From Aspidapion aeneum (Eukaryota; Arthropoda; Insecta; Coleoptera; Brentidae), in contig CAUYVT010000055.1 of NCBI GenBank assembly GCA_963576565.1, positions 124,001 through 188,000 of the forward strand: a stretch of DNA of 64,000 nt, in the 5' to 3' direction. Position 1 is the first letter of the stretch, and every line of letters begins with the position of its first letter. Below are positions 10,185-20,914 of this stretch, in pieces. The translations under genes were made by a program, and so were the position numbers. Below the pieces are notes generated by a model that worked only from the letters and a program-made list of their open reading frames with translations, was not told the origin of the DNA and ran no database searches.

Positions 10185-11740
10185 TCACATTAAGCATCCA
10201 TCAAGCTGCAAAATAAGCACTAGGATTAGTGGAAGAAACACCTAAAAGAATATAACCATACTGGTGGGATGCTGAGATTGAAAGTGAAATAGAGGAAGGA
10301 GGGAAATTATATCGCACCTGCTTATCCCAAAAGACAGATAGAAGCGGAGAAGAATACAAAATCGCGCCAATCAAAGGTGAGAGGAATGATCAGTGATAAG
10401 AAAAATTAATCGTGGATGCAAAAGTGCCAGAAAACAGATTCTTACTTAGGAGGTGGGAGAAGTACCGAAAGCTGGAAAACTATAAGATCGATCAAAAAAG
10501 AAACATGCAGAGATATTATTTCACCAATACCAGACAAAGAATGAGATGAGCATTTTAAAAAACTTTTAACTGAAGATAGAGCAGAATTCAGCGAAGACGA
10601 AAGAGACATCATTAGAACGATGGGATCTCCAGTACCCCTCACAATCCCTGAGGTCAAAAACGTGTGCACAACCTTAAAAAGCGGTAAGTCTGCCGGACCC
10701 GGAAATACCCCAGCTGAACTTATTAAATATGTCACTGAAGAACTGTTTTGGAGATTACGGAATCTTTTCCAAAAATATTTAAATGGAGATGTAGTACCAA
10801 CTGAGTCGAAAACGTCATATATATCCACAATACACAAAAAAGGAAGGAAAGATATAAGTGACAATTATAGAGGTATATCTGTAACTAGTACGCTAAGCAG
10901 AATATATGGCAAAATAATATGAAATAAAGTGGAGAGCGAATATAAAGATATGGAGGCAGAAGAACAAGCCGGTTTCAGGGCGGGTAGATCGACTTTAGAT
11001 CATCTCTTTTGTATAACCCAAGTTATTGAAAAGAAAATGGCATACGGACAAGAGCTGCATCTGCTTTACGTAGATTTGCAGAAGGCATATGATAGTATAC
11101 CTACTAAATCTACTTTGGAAAGCGTTGGAAAAGACAAACATAAGCGTACAACTAATTAAGGCCATCAAAGAGTTATCCCGCAAAAGTAAGGCAAAAGTGA
11201 AAATAAAAGCAAAACTAACCAAAGGCTTTCAAGTAAATAAAGGTCTTAAACAAGGTTGCTGTATCTCGCCTACGCTCTTCAAGATATATTTCGAACAAGT
11301 CCTTAAAGTCTGGAAGAGAAAATGCCAAAACATGGGAATTCCGTTGGACGAAACCACCTTGTATACTTTATGTTTCGCCGATGATCAGATAGTAGTGGCT
11401 CAGGATTATGACGACCTCGAATATATGACACGAAAACTAATAGAAGAGTACAATAAGTGAGGACTAGAGGTTAATATCAATAAGACAGAGTATATGTGTA
11501 TTGGTGGAACGAAACAGGATCTAATCTTAAATACTGGGCAGAGAATTCAGTCCTGTGATGAGTATAAATACTTAGGTCTAAAAATTACAGCTGACGGAAC
11601 ACTAGAAAAAGCTATAAAAGATAGAAACGTACAAGGAAGAAAAGCAATAACTTTATTAAATGGAATAATTTGGGACCAAAGTATATCAAAACATAACAAA
11701 AAGCTTATATATAACACCATTTTTGTTTTGCTAAAAGGAG
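10185..11740 (+). pseudogene. RTE-like LINE reverse transcriptase, 5' portion (interrupted)
   Basis: The frames encode the linker before RT (10200-10600), the fingers motif Ser-Gly-Lys-Ser-Ala-Gly-Pro-Gly, the Asn-Tyr-Arg-Gly-Ile block, Gly-Phe-Arg-Ala-Gly-Arg-Ser, the catalytic Asp in Tyr-Val-Asp-Leu-Gln-Lys-Ala-Tyr-Asp, Gly-Leu-Lys-Gln-Gly-Cys-Cys-Ile-Ser-Pro, and Phe-Ala-Asp-Asp at about 11378-11389. Stops near 10922 and 11458 and a frameshift near 11150 inactivate it. Coding is cut at about 11740 by another LINE and resumes at 17300. The clade is inferred as RTE-like from the block spacing; the same family appears on the minus strand at 20.9-29.1 kb. Confidence 0.8.
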
Positions 11741-12083
11741 TACTGATGTTTACTGTAATAAACAAAAGAAAATTAATTAAATTTTAAGTGAAAACTCAAA
11801 TATTAATTACAAAACATAGTGCAATTGTGAAGCCAAAAGGATAAAGTACAGTAGACAAGTTAAGGTCAGTACATTAATCATCTAGTTATCATAGAAATAG
11901 ACCAAGAATAGGAACATTGCTTACACATCACCAAGCACAATAAGGTCGAAAATCCCATACAATTCCCATTCTAGCCAAAGTAAATTTACCGAACACCGCG
12001 CACCGATACGTTTTTAAACGACAGTCAGCGCGAGGATATAACATATACTAACTAGACTTATTACCTTCAATCACTACATTATA

Positions 12084-12988
12084 ATGAGCAACGATGATTT
12101 ATTTACGAAATTAATGGCCGGACTGCGATCTGAATTAACACAATTAAAAGAAGACCAAAAACTTGAAACAGATCATTTTAAACAAGAAATTAGGGATCAA
12201 AACAATAAGATTTTAGAAAAATTGGATGGTCAAAGTCAGGACTTCAATACCTTAGATTTAAAATGTCAAAAACTGGAAATCAAAAATTTACAATTTGAAA
12301 GATTACACAGGAAGAATAACATTATCATTCATGGTTTAGAGGTGCCGAAAAACGCAAACGTGACAGATTTTACGCTACAAAAACTAAATACCCTTCTAGG
12401 AATTAATCTTCAAGAAACAGACATAAATAACCTATATAGCTGGAATGCAGAACAAGCTACGCTAATAAAAATTAAGTTCATTTCCTATTTAAAAAAATCA
12501 TCTGTTTTAAGATTGGGATTAAACTTAAAGGCACCAACATATATTTAAACAATGACATGTGCAAAGAGGATCGCCAAAACCATAAGATTTTAAGAAAACA
12601 TCTTAAACTAGCTAAAGCCAAAAATCTGCCAGTGAAAATTGTCAATTTTAAATTATTAATAAACGGAGAATACTACACTCCTGAGCAATTAGAAGAAGAC
12701 TCGCAGACTATAATAGAGACTTTACCAATACCTGAGGAAATATCTTTGAGTCTCCCAACAACTCCAACATCTGAACTGCAAGATCAAATTTTTGTAGAGG
12801 ACATAAATATAAAAGCCAAAGAGGTTGCAGAGGTGACTCAACCTCCCTCTAAAAGGAAAACAGTGGTTAACAGAACCAATTCTACGAGTAGTACAAGCAG
12901 CCAAAAACAAATTAGTATTGGCTCTCCAACATTTCGAGTTCCCCGAACAAAAGCAGGGGAAAAAGAAAAACAGATAGTAGGCAAATAA
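12084..12988 (+). pseudogene. LINE ORF1 (coiled coil plus RRM-like), one frameshift
   Basis: The first part (12084-12548) is rich in Glu, Lys, Asp and Gln with heptad-like spacing, then Arg-Lys-Asn-Asn-Ile-Ile-Ile-His-Gly-Leu, the usual start of the RNA-binding region in LINE ORF1 proteins of the L1/CR1 type. The frame shifts near 12540. The second part (12557-12988) resumes with Cys-Lys-Glu-Asp-Arg and Lys-His-Leu-Lys segments, then a Ser/Thr-rich basic tail. The product would coat element RNA and act as a nucleic-acid chaperone. It is non-functional as read, unless the shift is a sequence error. Confidence 0.65.
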
Positions 12989-13521
12989 TTCCCTTTTAAT
13001 TATGTGGTTAATGCGCTAAATTTAAGAACCTTTTATTCGTTTTCTATTTATTTTTTTGTATCTTTAAAATTTATATATATTTTGTTAGATTTTTGTTTGT
13101 ATCTACGTCGTACAATTACTTACCAGTGGTTTTTTTTATAGGTTTTAAAAACTTGTTGTTGTGTGGTTTATAATTTAAGTTTTAAACTACATTAGAAACT
13201 TTCATTTGTGTTTTATTTATTTTTTATATTTACATTTTTGTTTGTTTTTTAGCACTTATTATTGGTCATATTTATATATTTTTTTTTACTAGATTTTCTT
13301 TAAGATTCATTTTAGATTTTTGTTTGTGAGTACGTCATACATTTATTTACCATTCTCTTTTTAGAATAATTTTTAAAATTTTGCGGTTTATGATTCGCGT
13401 TTTAAAATGATTTTACCTACAAAAAATTGTGTATTGTTTAAAAGTGCAATTTTGAATTGTCTTTTTTTAAATATTAATTTGCATTTACTTTAATTTTAAA
13501 CTAAGAAACTTATTAACAAAA
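12989..13521. repeat. T-rich spacer with internal duplication, between LINE ORFs
   Basis: A segment starting tagatttttgtttgt is present near 13087 and again near 13313, each followed by similar tacgtc and ttaccag/ttaccat words, so about 225 bp has been duplicated. No coding sequence. Confidence 0.5.
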
Positions 13522-16500
13522 ATGAATTCTTTTGTAAGGGATTTTCAAGAAGAACCAATCTCATCCTCCTTAACGAATGATCTTACCATACTAAACCAAC
13601 AAGTACCTGAAAAAAGCTTAAAATTCTTCATTTGAACATATGTAGCATAAATAAGAACTATGATACTTTCTTATGTTTTCTACAACAAATTACTAGCGAA
13701 ATAGATATTATTATTCTTTCAGAAACTCATAAGATTTATGACACTAACATTTTTAATTTGGCAGGGTACACATTGATATATAATGAGGTTTGTTAACAAA
13801 TGCGATGGTATGGTAGTACTTGTAAAAGACTTTGTTTAGAATTTAGTTATATTTTTAAGTATATAGGCCAGGTTAAAATAGTTGAATTAGCAATTGTAAC
13901 CACTACACATAGATTTTTTATCACTTGCCTTTACAGGTCGCCTTCGATTAATGAAAATATCTTTGTAGAACAGCTTTCTGATTATTTATGACAAACTAAA
14001 CATTTTAAAAATCATATAATCACAGGTGACATGAACCTAGATCTCTTAAAACAAAACATAAAGTATATTCAAGAGTATCAAAGTATACTTTCTGGATTCG
14101 GTTTTATTTCCTACAACAAATTTTATACAAGACCAGCATCAAAATCATGCTTAGATCACTTTTTTATGAAGAGCTCTGGTAACCAAACCTTTCAAAATCC
14201 AAAAAGTTATGTTATTAATTATAAAATTACCGATCACTGCCCAATCATGATGACGTTTGATAAGAACTCCAACAAAATCAACTTCCGTAATGTACATTAT
14301 AAAAAATACTCTGCCAATATATGGGCCCCTAAGCTCACACTACGTACTATAGTATATAATATAACTTAAAACTGAAATATATTTTATTCAACTCCCGACT
14401 AAATTACCTTGCGTTTGATACCACACAAGCCATATTTTCACGTAAACTCTAATTTTTGAAATCTACCCCCACCCTTTTATTTGGCTTGTGTTCGGTGGAT
14501 TTTGTCCAATTTTAAATGGGATCATCTCGACCCAAGGCCCAGCCTAGGTACCAAATTTCATTGAAATCGGGCAAGCCGTTTTTGAGTTATGCGCGTTGGT
14601 CTTTACAGACAGACATACAGACAGACAGACATACAGACATACAGACAGACAGACAGACAGACAGACGGCGCAACAAAAAAGTTTCAAAATCATCTGAAAC
14701 ACAAAGATATATAAAAAAATTTGAAATCGGAGCAACTTTTTTTTTCTCGAAAAAATTAGGATCACCATAGCTCACACTACTATAGTATAGTATATGTGTG
14801 AGCTAATATATAAATTATGACCAACTTAGATACGACTTACAAACCACAAACTGGACGGGAGTTTTCGAAGTTGCTGACATAAATACAGCCACATTTAATT
14901 TTATAAATATAATCAAGCAACTTACTAATAAAAATACAACAAGCATAAGACAAAGTAACACCAAAAACGGAAAAAACAAATGGATAACAAAATCTCTTCT
15001 TAATAAAATTAATGAAAAAAATTCTTTGTATTATGAATCGCTTAAAAATCCACAAAATGAAAATCTTAAAAACAGATACCTAACATGCAAACGTAATTTA
15101 TTGAAAGATATAAAAAACGCTAAACAACAATATGCCGAAAAATTAACAACATGTGGGAGACCGTAAAAACAATATGTAAGAAAACAAAAACTAAAACTAA
15201 CATTGAAAAAGTTCACTCTACAAAAACCAATCAAATATTAACCGATAAATATGAAATTTCAAACTATTTCAATAATTTTTTCTCTGAGATTGGAGAAAAT
15301 TTGGCCAAAAAAAAGAAAAAATTGATTATATTGAAAATTTTGAGGAAGTACCAAACAGAATCAACTTTTTTAAGCGGGTAACATGTAAAGAGATTTAAAA
15401 AATCATAAAAGGACTTAAACCAAAAAAAACTCCTGGGTTAGACGAAATAAGAACAGAGACATTAAAAGAAATTTGTATTGAGATCACTCCCATCCTAACA
15501 TATCTGATTAATTTTAGTTTTCAGATAGGCGTCTTTCCAAAAGTGTTGAAATTGGCTGAAATTAAGCCTTTGTTTAAAGATGGAGTAAAAACAGATGCTC
15601 ACAATTATAGGCCGATTTCACTAATTTCAAACATTGCAAAGATTTTTGAAAAGGTTATTAAAGAACGGATGATGGGTTTCTTGGATGAAAACAAAATTAT
15701 ATCTAAAAAACAATTTGGCTTTCAAAAAAATAAATCAACAGAGGATGCTATATTGGAATTAACATCAAATATATACAAAGGAATTGATAACAAGAAAGCT
15801 TCACTTTGTCTTTATTGATCTTAAAAAAGCTTTTGACACAGTTTCTCACGAAAAGCTTACATCAAAGCTAAATAGATATGGTATAGGAGGGAGTGCTCTT
15901 AGCCTTTTAAAAGATTATTTACAAGAAAGAGAAGTGTGTTAATATTGATGGAGTCAAGAGTGAACTAAAAACTGTAATTTGCGGGATACCACAAGGAACG
16001 ATATTAGGACCAGTTTTGTTTATAATATATATATAAATAGCCTTTTAAAACTAAATAGTCAGGGAATAATATTAAGTTTTGCCGATGACACCGCAATTTT
16101 TTATTCCGCCGGTACTTGGGATCAACTTAAACGCAAGGTTGAGGAAGACCTCGTGAACATTAGCAAATGGTTTCAATATAATAAATTAACATTAAACAAA
16201 GATAAAACCAAATTTGTAACTTTTACATCATATTCGAATACCTTGCCAAACTTTAATTCAATTAAAATTGATTCAATCACAAATATCTTAAAAACTGATT
16301 CAAACAAGTATTTAGGAATTATAATAGATCAACACCTAAGATGGGATAAACACACAAAGCATATTATAAACAAGACAAGATTTCTGGTAACTAGATTTTC
16401 TCATCTTAAAGAATATCTGAGCACAAACCACCTAAAACAAATCTATTACGCTCTTTTTCAATCACAACTGAGTTATGGGCTTGTTGCATGGGGCGGTGTT

Positions 16501-16914
16501 AGAGATTGTTACCTAGAAGACATAAATGTCTTACAGAAATGGGTGTTAAAAATAATATTTAATAGGAATCGAACTTTTTCTACAGAGCTTTTATATAAAG
16601 AAAGTAAAATTTTTGACTGCAGACAACTTTATTTTAGTACTCTTCTAATGGCCATAAATAGGAAAAAAATTATACTTGAAGCAGTTACACACCAACACAA
16701 CACGCGTTTTAGAAATGATTGTGCAGTGATCCCTTTAAGTAACAAAACAATTAATCAGCGATCATTTCTTTTTCTTGCGCCAAAATTTTTTAATGTGTTA
16801 CCTGCTTTTTTAAAAGAAATAGCTTATCAGAAAAACTTTGAAATAAAATTAAAAGATTGGGTACTTAGCGTAGGTAGATTAAAGATACAAAGGTTGTACG
16901 AATGTAGTAATTAA
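13522..16914 (+). pseudogene. LINE ORF2: AP endonuclease and reverse transcriptase, multiply broken
   Basis: Starts at ATG 13522. Endonuclease signs: Ser-Glu-Thr-His, Tyr-Arg-Ser-Pro, Gly-Asp-Met-Asn (about 14028), Leu-Asp-His-Phe and Thr-Asp-His-Cys-Pro. RT signs: Pro-Gly-Leu-Asp, Asn-Tyr-Arg-Pro-Ile-Ser, Phe-Gly-Phe-Gln, Gly-Ile-Pro-Gln-Gly-Thr (about 15984) and Phe-Ala-Asp-Asp (about 16080). The longest clean run is 15979-16914, which covers the catalytic site, the thumb and the C-terminal region. At least six frameshifts or stops occur before that, and a 0.5-kb repeat at 14305-14808 interrupts the endonuclease/RT linker. No RNase H domain is seen. The role was target-primed reverse transcription. 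Confidence 0.8.
14305..14808 (-). mobile_element. Hairpin-ended non-autonomous repeat, copy 1 (HINE/Helentron-like?)
   Basis: Same family as copies at 24318 and 30216, in reverse orientation and shorter. Each end holds an agctcacac...gtgtgagct stem-loop, and one end carries the constant tail aaatactctgccaatatatg. Internally there is a CAGA/GTCT microsatellite (14606-14665), then a conserved block containing atgcgcgttggtc and gaaatttggta. It lacks the triplicated internal unit of the other two copies. LINE coding resumes on both sides, with 6 bp (ttata-like) shared at the edges. Confidence 0.6.
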
Positions 16915-17299
16915 GAAAAAACTTTACGTTATTTATGTTGTGATTAAATTTTAATGAGGGGAAAGGTTTAAAAATTGAAAGAGAAAAGTGTGAATAGGGA
17001 AAGTGCTGTAAAAAATGTGAGAAAAAAAAATTATCCCGAATTGTGACAATAAAATACCGATTTGTGACAATAAAATTACGATTTGTGAATATAAAACTCC
17101 GATGTGTGACTGTAAAACTCTAATTTGTGACCATATAACAATAAAAATTTTAAAGGTGCAATGTAAACAAAAAGCACTAACAAGCAATTCTTCATTGCTT
17201 CAGTGCTAAATAGTTTATATATCATAATATTTATTAATAATTATTGTAAAAGCTGTTTGTTTTCTTTTTGATAAATAAATATTATTATTATTATTGTAA
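16915..17299 (+). repeat. LINE 3' UTR with 21-bp minisatellite and ATT tail
   Basis: At about 17038-17140 a unit like tttgtgacaataaaattacga is repeated roughly five times with divergence. After it come a low-complexity run and (ATT)n at 17280-17294, typical of CR1/Jockey-group 3' termini. Confidence 0.6.
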
Positions 17300-17665
17300 A
17301 AAGTATTATTACATACGGCTCAGAAGTATGGCCAATCAAAGATAGAACAGAAAAAATACTTTCCGATACGGAGATGGACTATTGGAGAAGAGCAGCAGGG
17401 AAATCAAAAAGAGAAAGAGTTACAAATCAAAGAATAAGAGAAATTATGACAGTGGGTGAACGTACTTTAGTGGATGATATAAGAACCAAACAACTGGTGT
17501 GATACGGACATGTACACAGAATGGATAATGGAAGACTACCTAAACAAATATTACAATGGAAACCAACTGGCCGAAGAAAAGAATAGACAGTGAAATAAGA
17601 ATAAGAGGCCTAGATGATGAATTATGGGCAAACAGAAACGAGTGGAGATTGGGTATCGGAAGACG
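17300..17665 (+). pseudogene. RTE-like LINE, C-terminal part (continues 10185-11740)
   Basis: Translation reads Thr-Tyr-Gly-Ser-Glu-Val-Trp, Met-Asp-Tyr-Trp-Arg-Arg, Gly-His-Val-His-Arg-Met and ends with Trp-Arg-Leu-Gly-Ile-Gly-Arg-Arg-Arg-Thr-Leu before a stop near 17660. This is the thumb and C-terminal region that should follow the frame broken at 11740, and the join is in register with one insertion between. Stops at about 17501 and 17585 are additional decay. The 3' end runs into a TA microsatellite. Confidence 0.75.
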
Positions 17666-17691
17666 TAGAACGCTGTGAAACCGATAAATAT

Positions 17692-17704
17692 ATATATAGC
17701 TATA

Positions 17705-17758
<54 letters not shown>
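17692..17758. repeat. (TA)n microsatellite
   Basis: About 65 bp of alternating TA, next to a block with recurrent attgcgtcc-like words (17770-18080). The same pairing recurs at 40.7-41.1 kb. Confidence 0.95.
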
Positions 17759-17760
<2 letters not shown>

Positions 17761-18090
17761 TCCTTATATCATTATTGCTTCCATTTAAAACGCATCGTTA
17801 TTGCGTCTCCAAGAAAACGGTTAAAAGGTTTTATTCATATAAGGTTTTATTCATATATATTTCAGTTTTTGAAATTTCTAGATTAGTCGTCTATTTTTCG
17901 TAATTTTTGGGCTAAAAATAGCAATATACGAAAAACTGTACAAACAAACATTATTGCTTCCAATTATTTGCCATTCAATGTTGCGTCCCTTGTATAATTT
18001 TTGACACTTTCTTATCATAATTGCGTCCACATCGTATAATTTTCGCTTAGCTTGGTATCATTGTTGCATCAGCGCGTTTGCCAAATTTTA
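17759..18090. repeat. Repeat with recurring ATTATTGCGTCC-like motif
   Basis: Variants of attattgcgtcc occur at about 17772, 17800, 17950, 17980, 18021 and 18061. The reverse complement set occurs beside another TA tract at 40.76-41.0 kb. No coding potential; family unknown. Confidence 0.5.
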
Positions 18091-18700
18091 TGTTAATAAG
18101 GAAACAAAGGAAATTGTGTGAGTCAACGCAACGGCCAAATATTTATTACAAATCAGTTTTAGTTTTGTTAGTTCTAGAAATTCGAGCTACGTAGAATTCA
18201 ATTCAATCAATTTTTGCTTTCAAATGTTTTAATTTAAAGCTAAAATTCCAAATAACAACTAAGAATTCCAGGCTATAATCGACATTTTCGTTTCAAATGC
18301 TTAAGTATTATTTTAAAAATATTAATTTCCTTGTTTGATAAGCACCTTGTTAACAAATAATAAAATTATTACCTACCCTGTTGTTTCTTCTTCATCCCTC
18401 TTTTCATTTATCGATATTTTCTTGCCCGATATTGGATTGGTATATTGACAGAAGGCTCAAAACACAGGTGTGACAAATTCTTAAAACTTGCAGCTCCCAT
18501 ATCTTGCACGATTTTTTACATTTCGTTTTAATGGCTTAAATTAACAGTCAGCTAAACAAAGTTAATTATTTCTTTGGTCAATTTGTCTTTTGTTTACGAA
18601 ATATGATTATTTTTCTTTGAACTTGTTTGAACCGAACCAAAGAACCGTGCCAATTTCTTATGGATCGTGGGCACCCGTTTAAATTCTTTAAATTTTAATA
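18091..18700. other. No gene seen
   Basis: A+T-rich, no frame with a recognisable product and no clear repeat. Confidence 0.4.
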
Positions 18701-18779
18701 TCGGTCTTGAATAAAAGTAGTTATACTACTTGGTGTGCAGTCAGGTGTGATGGCCTGCCCCCTTTTTATCCTAAGGCGC

Positions 18780-20700
18780 TTGTTTTCCTTAAGGAGTGGT
18801 TTCCATATGTACACTTGTTGCCTACTTATGTACACATGTTGACTGAAAACTTCTTAATTCTGCATTATAAACGCAGCTTCAATAACTTCCATTTTCGCCA
18901 ATGCGACTCCTTATGCAAAACTTTACCGTCAGGCCATTGAATCCTGTGATCATTTGACCATGCATGATCCGCTAAACAGGATTTTTCAATATCTCCTAAT
19001 TGGGTACTTTTTAAACGTTCATTTACTCTAACCTGAGGATGGCGTTTCGTTTCACCTACATATGATTTACCACACTCACACGGGAGTTGGTAAATACATT
19101 TCTTATTATTTGAGGGATTTTCTGGTTGTGTTTTAGTTACAAAACTTTTTATCGCAGTGGCGAAGCGTACGGGTAGACAAGGTAGACAGTGCCTACCCAA
19201 AATTTTGGATATTATTATTACATAAAAATATTCCTTAATGCTATTTATTGTTTGTATATTATTTATTATTTTTATTATTTAACAACTAAAAACCAAAAAT
19301 AATGACAATCCTGGTCCCGCCGCACGGCCCGCCCCTCTCAACTAAAGTGCGCTTCGAAAAAACACGGTGTAGATGATGTAGACGTATTAAAAATTGTATT
19401 CTAAAATCACTGCTATAGGGTACAACCAATGAAAACATTGGTACAGTTCAACGCAAAAGCGTGACAATTTGGCGGGGGAGAGAGCGAGTGGAAAAGACAT
19501 TCGGCTATTTGTCTACTGTAGTCGGCCAGCTAGATAGTGCGTGCATTTCGCATATAATTAATTTATATCGAAGCGCAATATTTTGCTGAGCGTAAGTATA
19601 CTCGACTCTGCGTGTATATTTTGTTTTGATTTAAATCGACGTCTTTTTTTGCAGTTAGGGTTTCCATCATATACATAGTATTCCAATACCCACGGTAATT
19701 GCCAATTCATGATGCAAATATGAGTCGTTGCGGTCCTTAAGCAAAAATTACCTGATTGGTTGCTTTCAAACATATATGCATATTATTTCCCTATATTACG
19801 TATTATGGCAATACCTACGGTACCTTATCATGCATAATGCAAACATATTTGAAATAGCAATGTCAATGTCCTAATTGGTTATACTTTTACGAATACATAT
19901 TTTATTCTTGTATTCGTCACGTCAAATCATCGGCTCAGCGTTGACAAAAACTCTATGTAAATTTGGTGTCTGTGCATTTTTCGTATCTTTATTTCTGAAT
20001 GTTTGCATCAAATGCCAGCCATTGTGTAAATGGGTAACAGGGAGTATGGAAATACTACGTATATGGTTTCCATACGTATGTGTCGGTGTCGACGTCAGAC
20101 AAAATTAATTGTTTAATTTTTCTTTTGTGTACATAAAATTTCTAATATCCAAATTTTAAGGAAAGTGTTATTGACCATTTTACTACTAGTAAAATACGCA
20201 GACTAGTATTTTTAAGACAGTTTGAGAGTTACTGTACACTATTAATATAAATATTTGTTGTACTTTTTATGCAAAATAAAAATATATTTTTTTTTGTAAT
20301 TTTTTTTTCATTTCTTCTGTCTACCTTAAAAAAATCCTTACGCCTCGCCACTGCCTTATCATATTTCCCGATGAAAAAACTGTTTTTATATTATAGTGTT
20401 TGGCTTTCGTCTTATGTTTACTGAAATCCCTTGAACATAATAATATGGAATGTTAATAACACCCAACGGATTATTATTTTGAGAATTTCCCACATTTGGT
20501 TTGTTCTTAAATTTAGAGATCGTTGAGTTTATTAATTTCTCGGAATAACCATTCTGTTTTAAGTCCTTTGAAATGTTGTAGAGTTCTGTGCGTTAATTCT
20601 TCATTATTACTACAAATATTCACGACTCTTAAATACAAACTTCTTATAACTCCTTGTTTTGTAGCAACAGACTGATTAGACTTAAAATTTAGGTACTGTC
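18780..20700 (-). pseudogene. Penelope-like element: RT C-terminus and GIY-YIG nuclease, split
   Basis: Minus strand, 20640 down to 20362: decayed frames like the end of a PLE reverse transcriptase (Lys-Gln-Gly-Val-Ile-Arg-Ser-Leu, Asn-Ile-Cys-Ser-Asn). Then, beyond a hAT-type insertion, 19146 to about 18860 encodes Ile-Tyr-Gln-Leu-Pro-Cys-Glu-Cys-Gly-Lys-Ser-Tyr-Val-Gly-Glu-Thr-Lys and the downstream Arg-Val-Asn-Glu and His-Ala segments, which is the Cys-x-Cys plus GIY-YIG nuclease domain of PLEs. The remaining C-terminal frames extend to about 18780. The nuclease would have nicked target DNA for reverse transcription. Fragmented and inactive. Confidence 0.78.
19155..20353. mobile_element. 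Non-autonomous hAT-type element (1.2 kb) inside the PLE
   Basis: Left terminus cagtggcgaagcgtacgg and right terminus (reverse complement) cagtggcgaggcgtaagg are matching terminal inverted repeats of hAT type. A second shared word (aaggtagacag) follows on each side. The flanking 8-mers ttttatcg and ccttatca match at 5 of 8 positions, consistent with an old 8-bp target duplication. PLE coding resumes on both sides. No transposase frame was recognised inside. Confidence 0.72.
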
Positions 20701-20914
20701 CCGTGTGTGTATGTTTCTTATATACAGTGTGTATATTTATTGAATTTATTTTGTTTTATTTTATTTGGCTTAAAGGCACCATATAAATGGATGGGAAAAA
20801 TGGTTTCCATGAAATTTGTTAAAATTTTGATATAAAAGTTGTAAAATAATTTGCCGAATATTAAGTTTATACATCTTGACAAACACTATTAGCCAAAACT
20901 GACATTTAATAACA

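Larger units (their letters stand above)
11741..17299 (+). mobile_element. Full-length-like non-LTR element (CR1/Jockey superfamily) inside the RTE-like LINE
   Basis: Order: 5' region (11741-12083), ORF1 (12084-12988), T-rich spacer, ORF2 (13522-16914), 3' UTR with a 21-bp minisatellite, and an ATT-repeat tail at 17280-17294. The host LINE frame stops at its left edge and continues at its right edge. A short direct repeat (ctaaaag at about 11739 and gtaaaaag at about 17294) is a plausible target-site duplication. Many frame breaks show it is old. Confidence 0.75.

Noticed and set aside
14516..14775. Frames rich in Thr-Asp-Arg-Gln or Cys-Leu-Ser-Val on both strands
   Set aside because: They are translations of the CAGA/GTCT microsatellite in a non-coding repeat.
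17614..17886. 90-codon frame across the LINE end and TA tract
   Set aside because: Mixed frame: LINE C-terminus in a shifted frame, then microsatellite and non-coding repeat.
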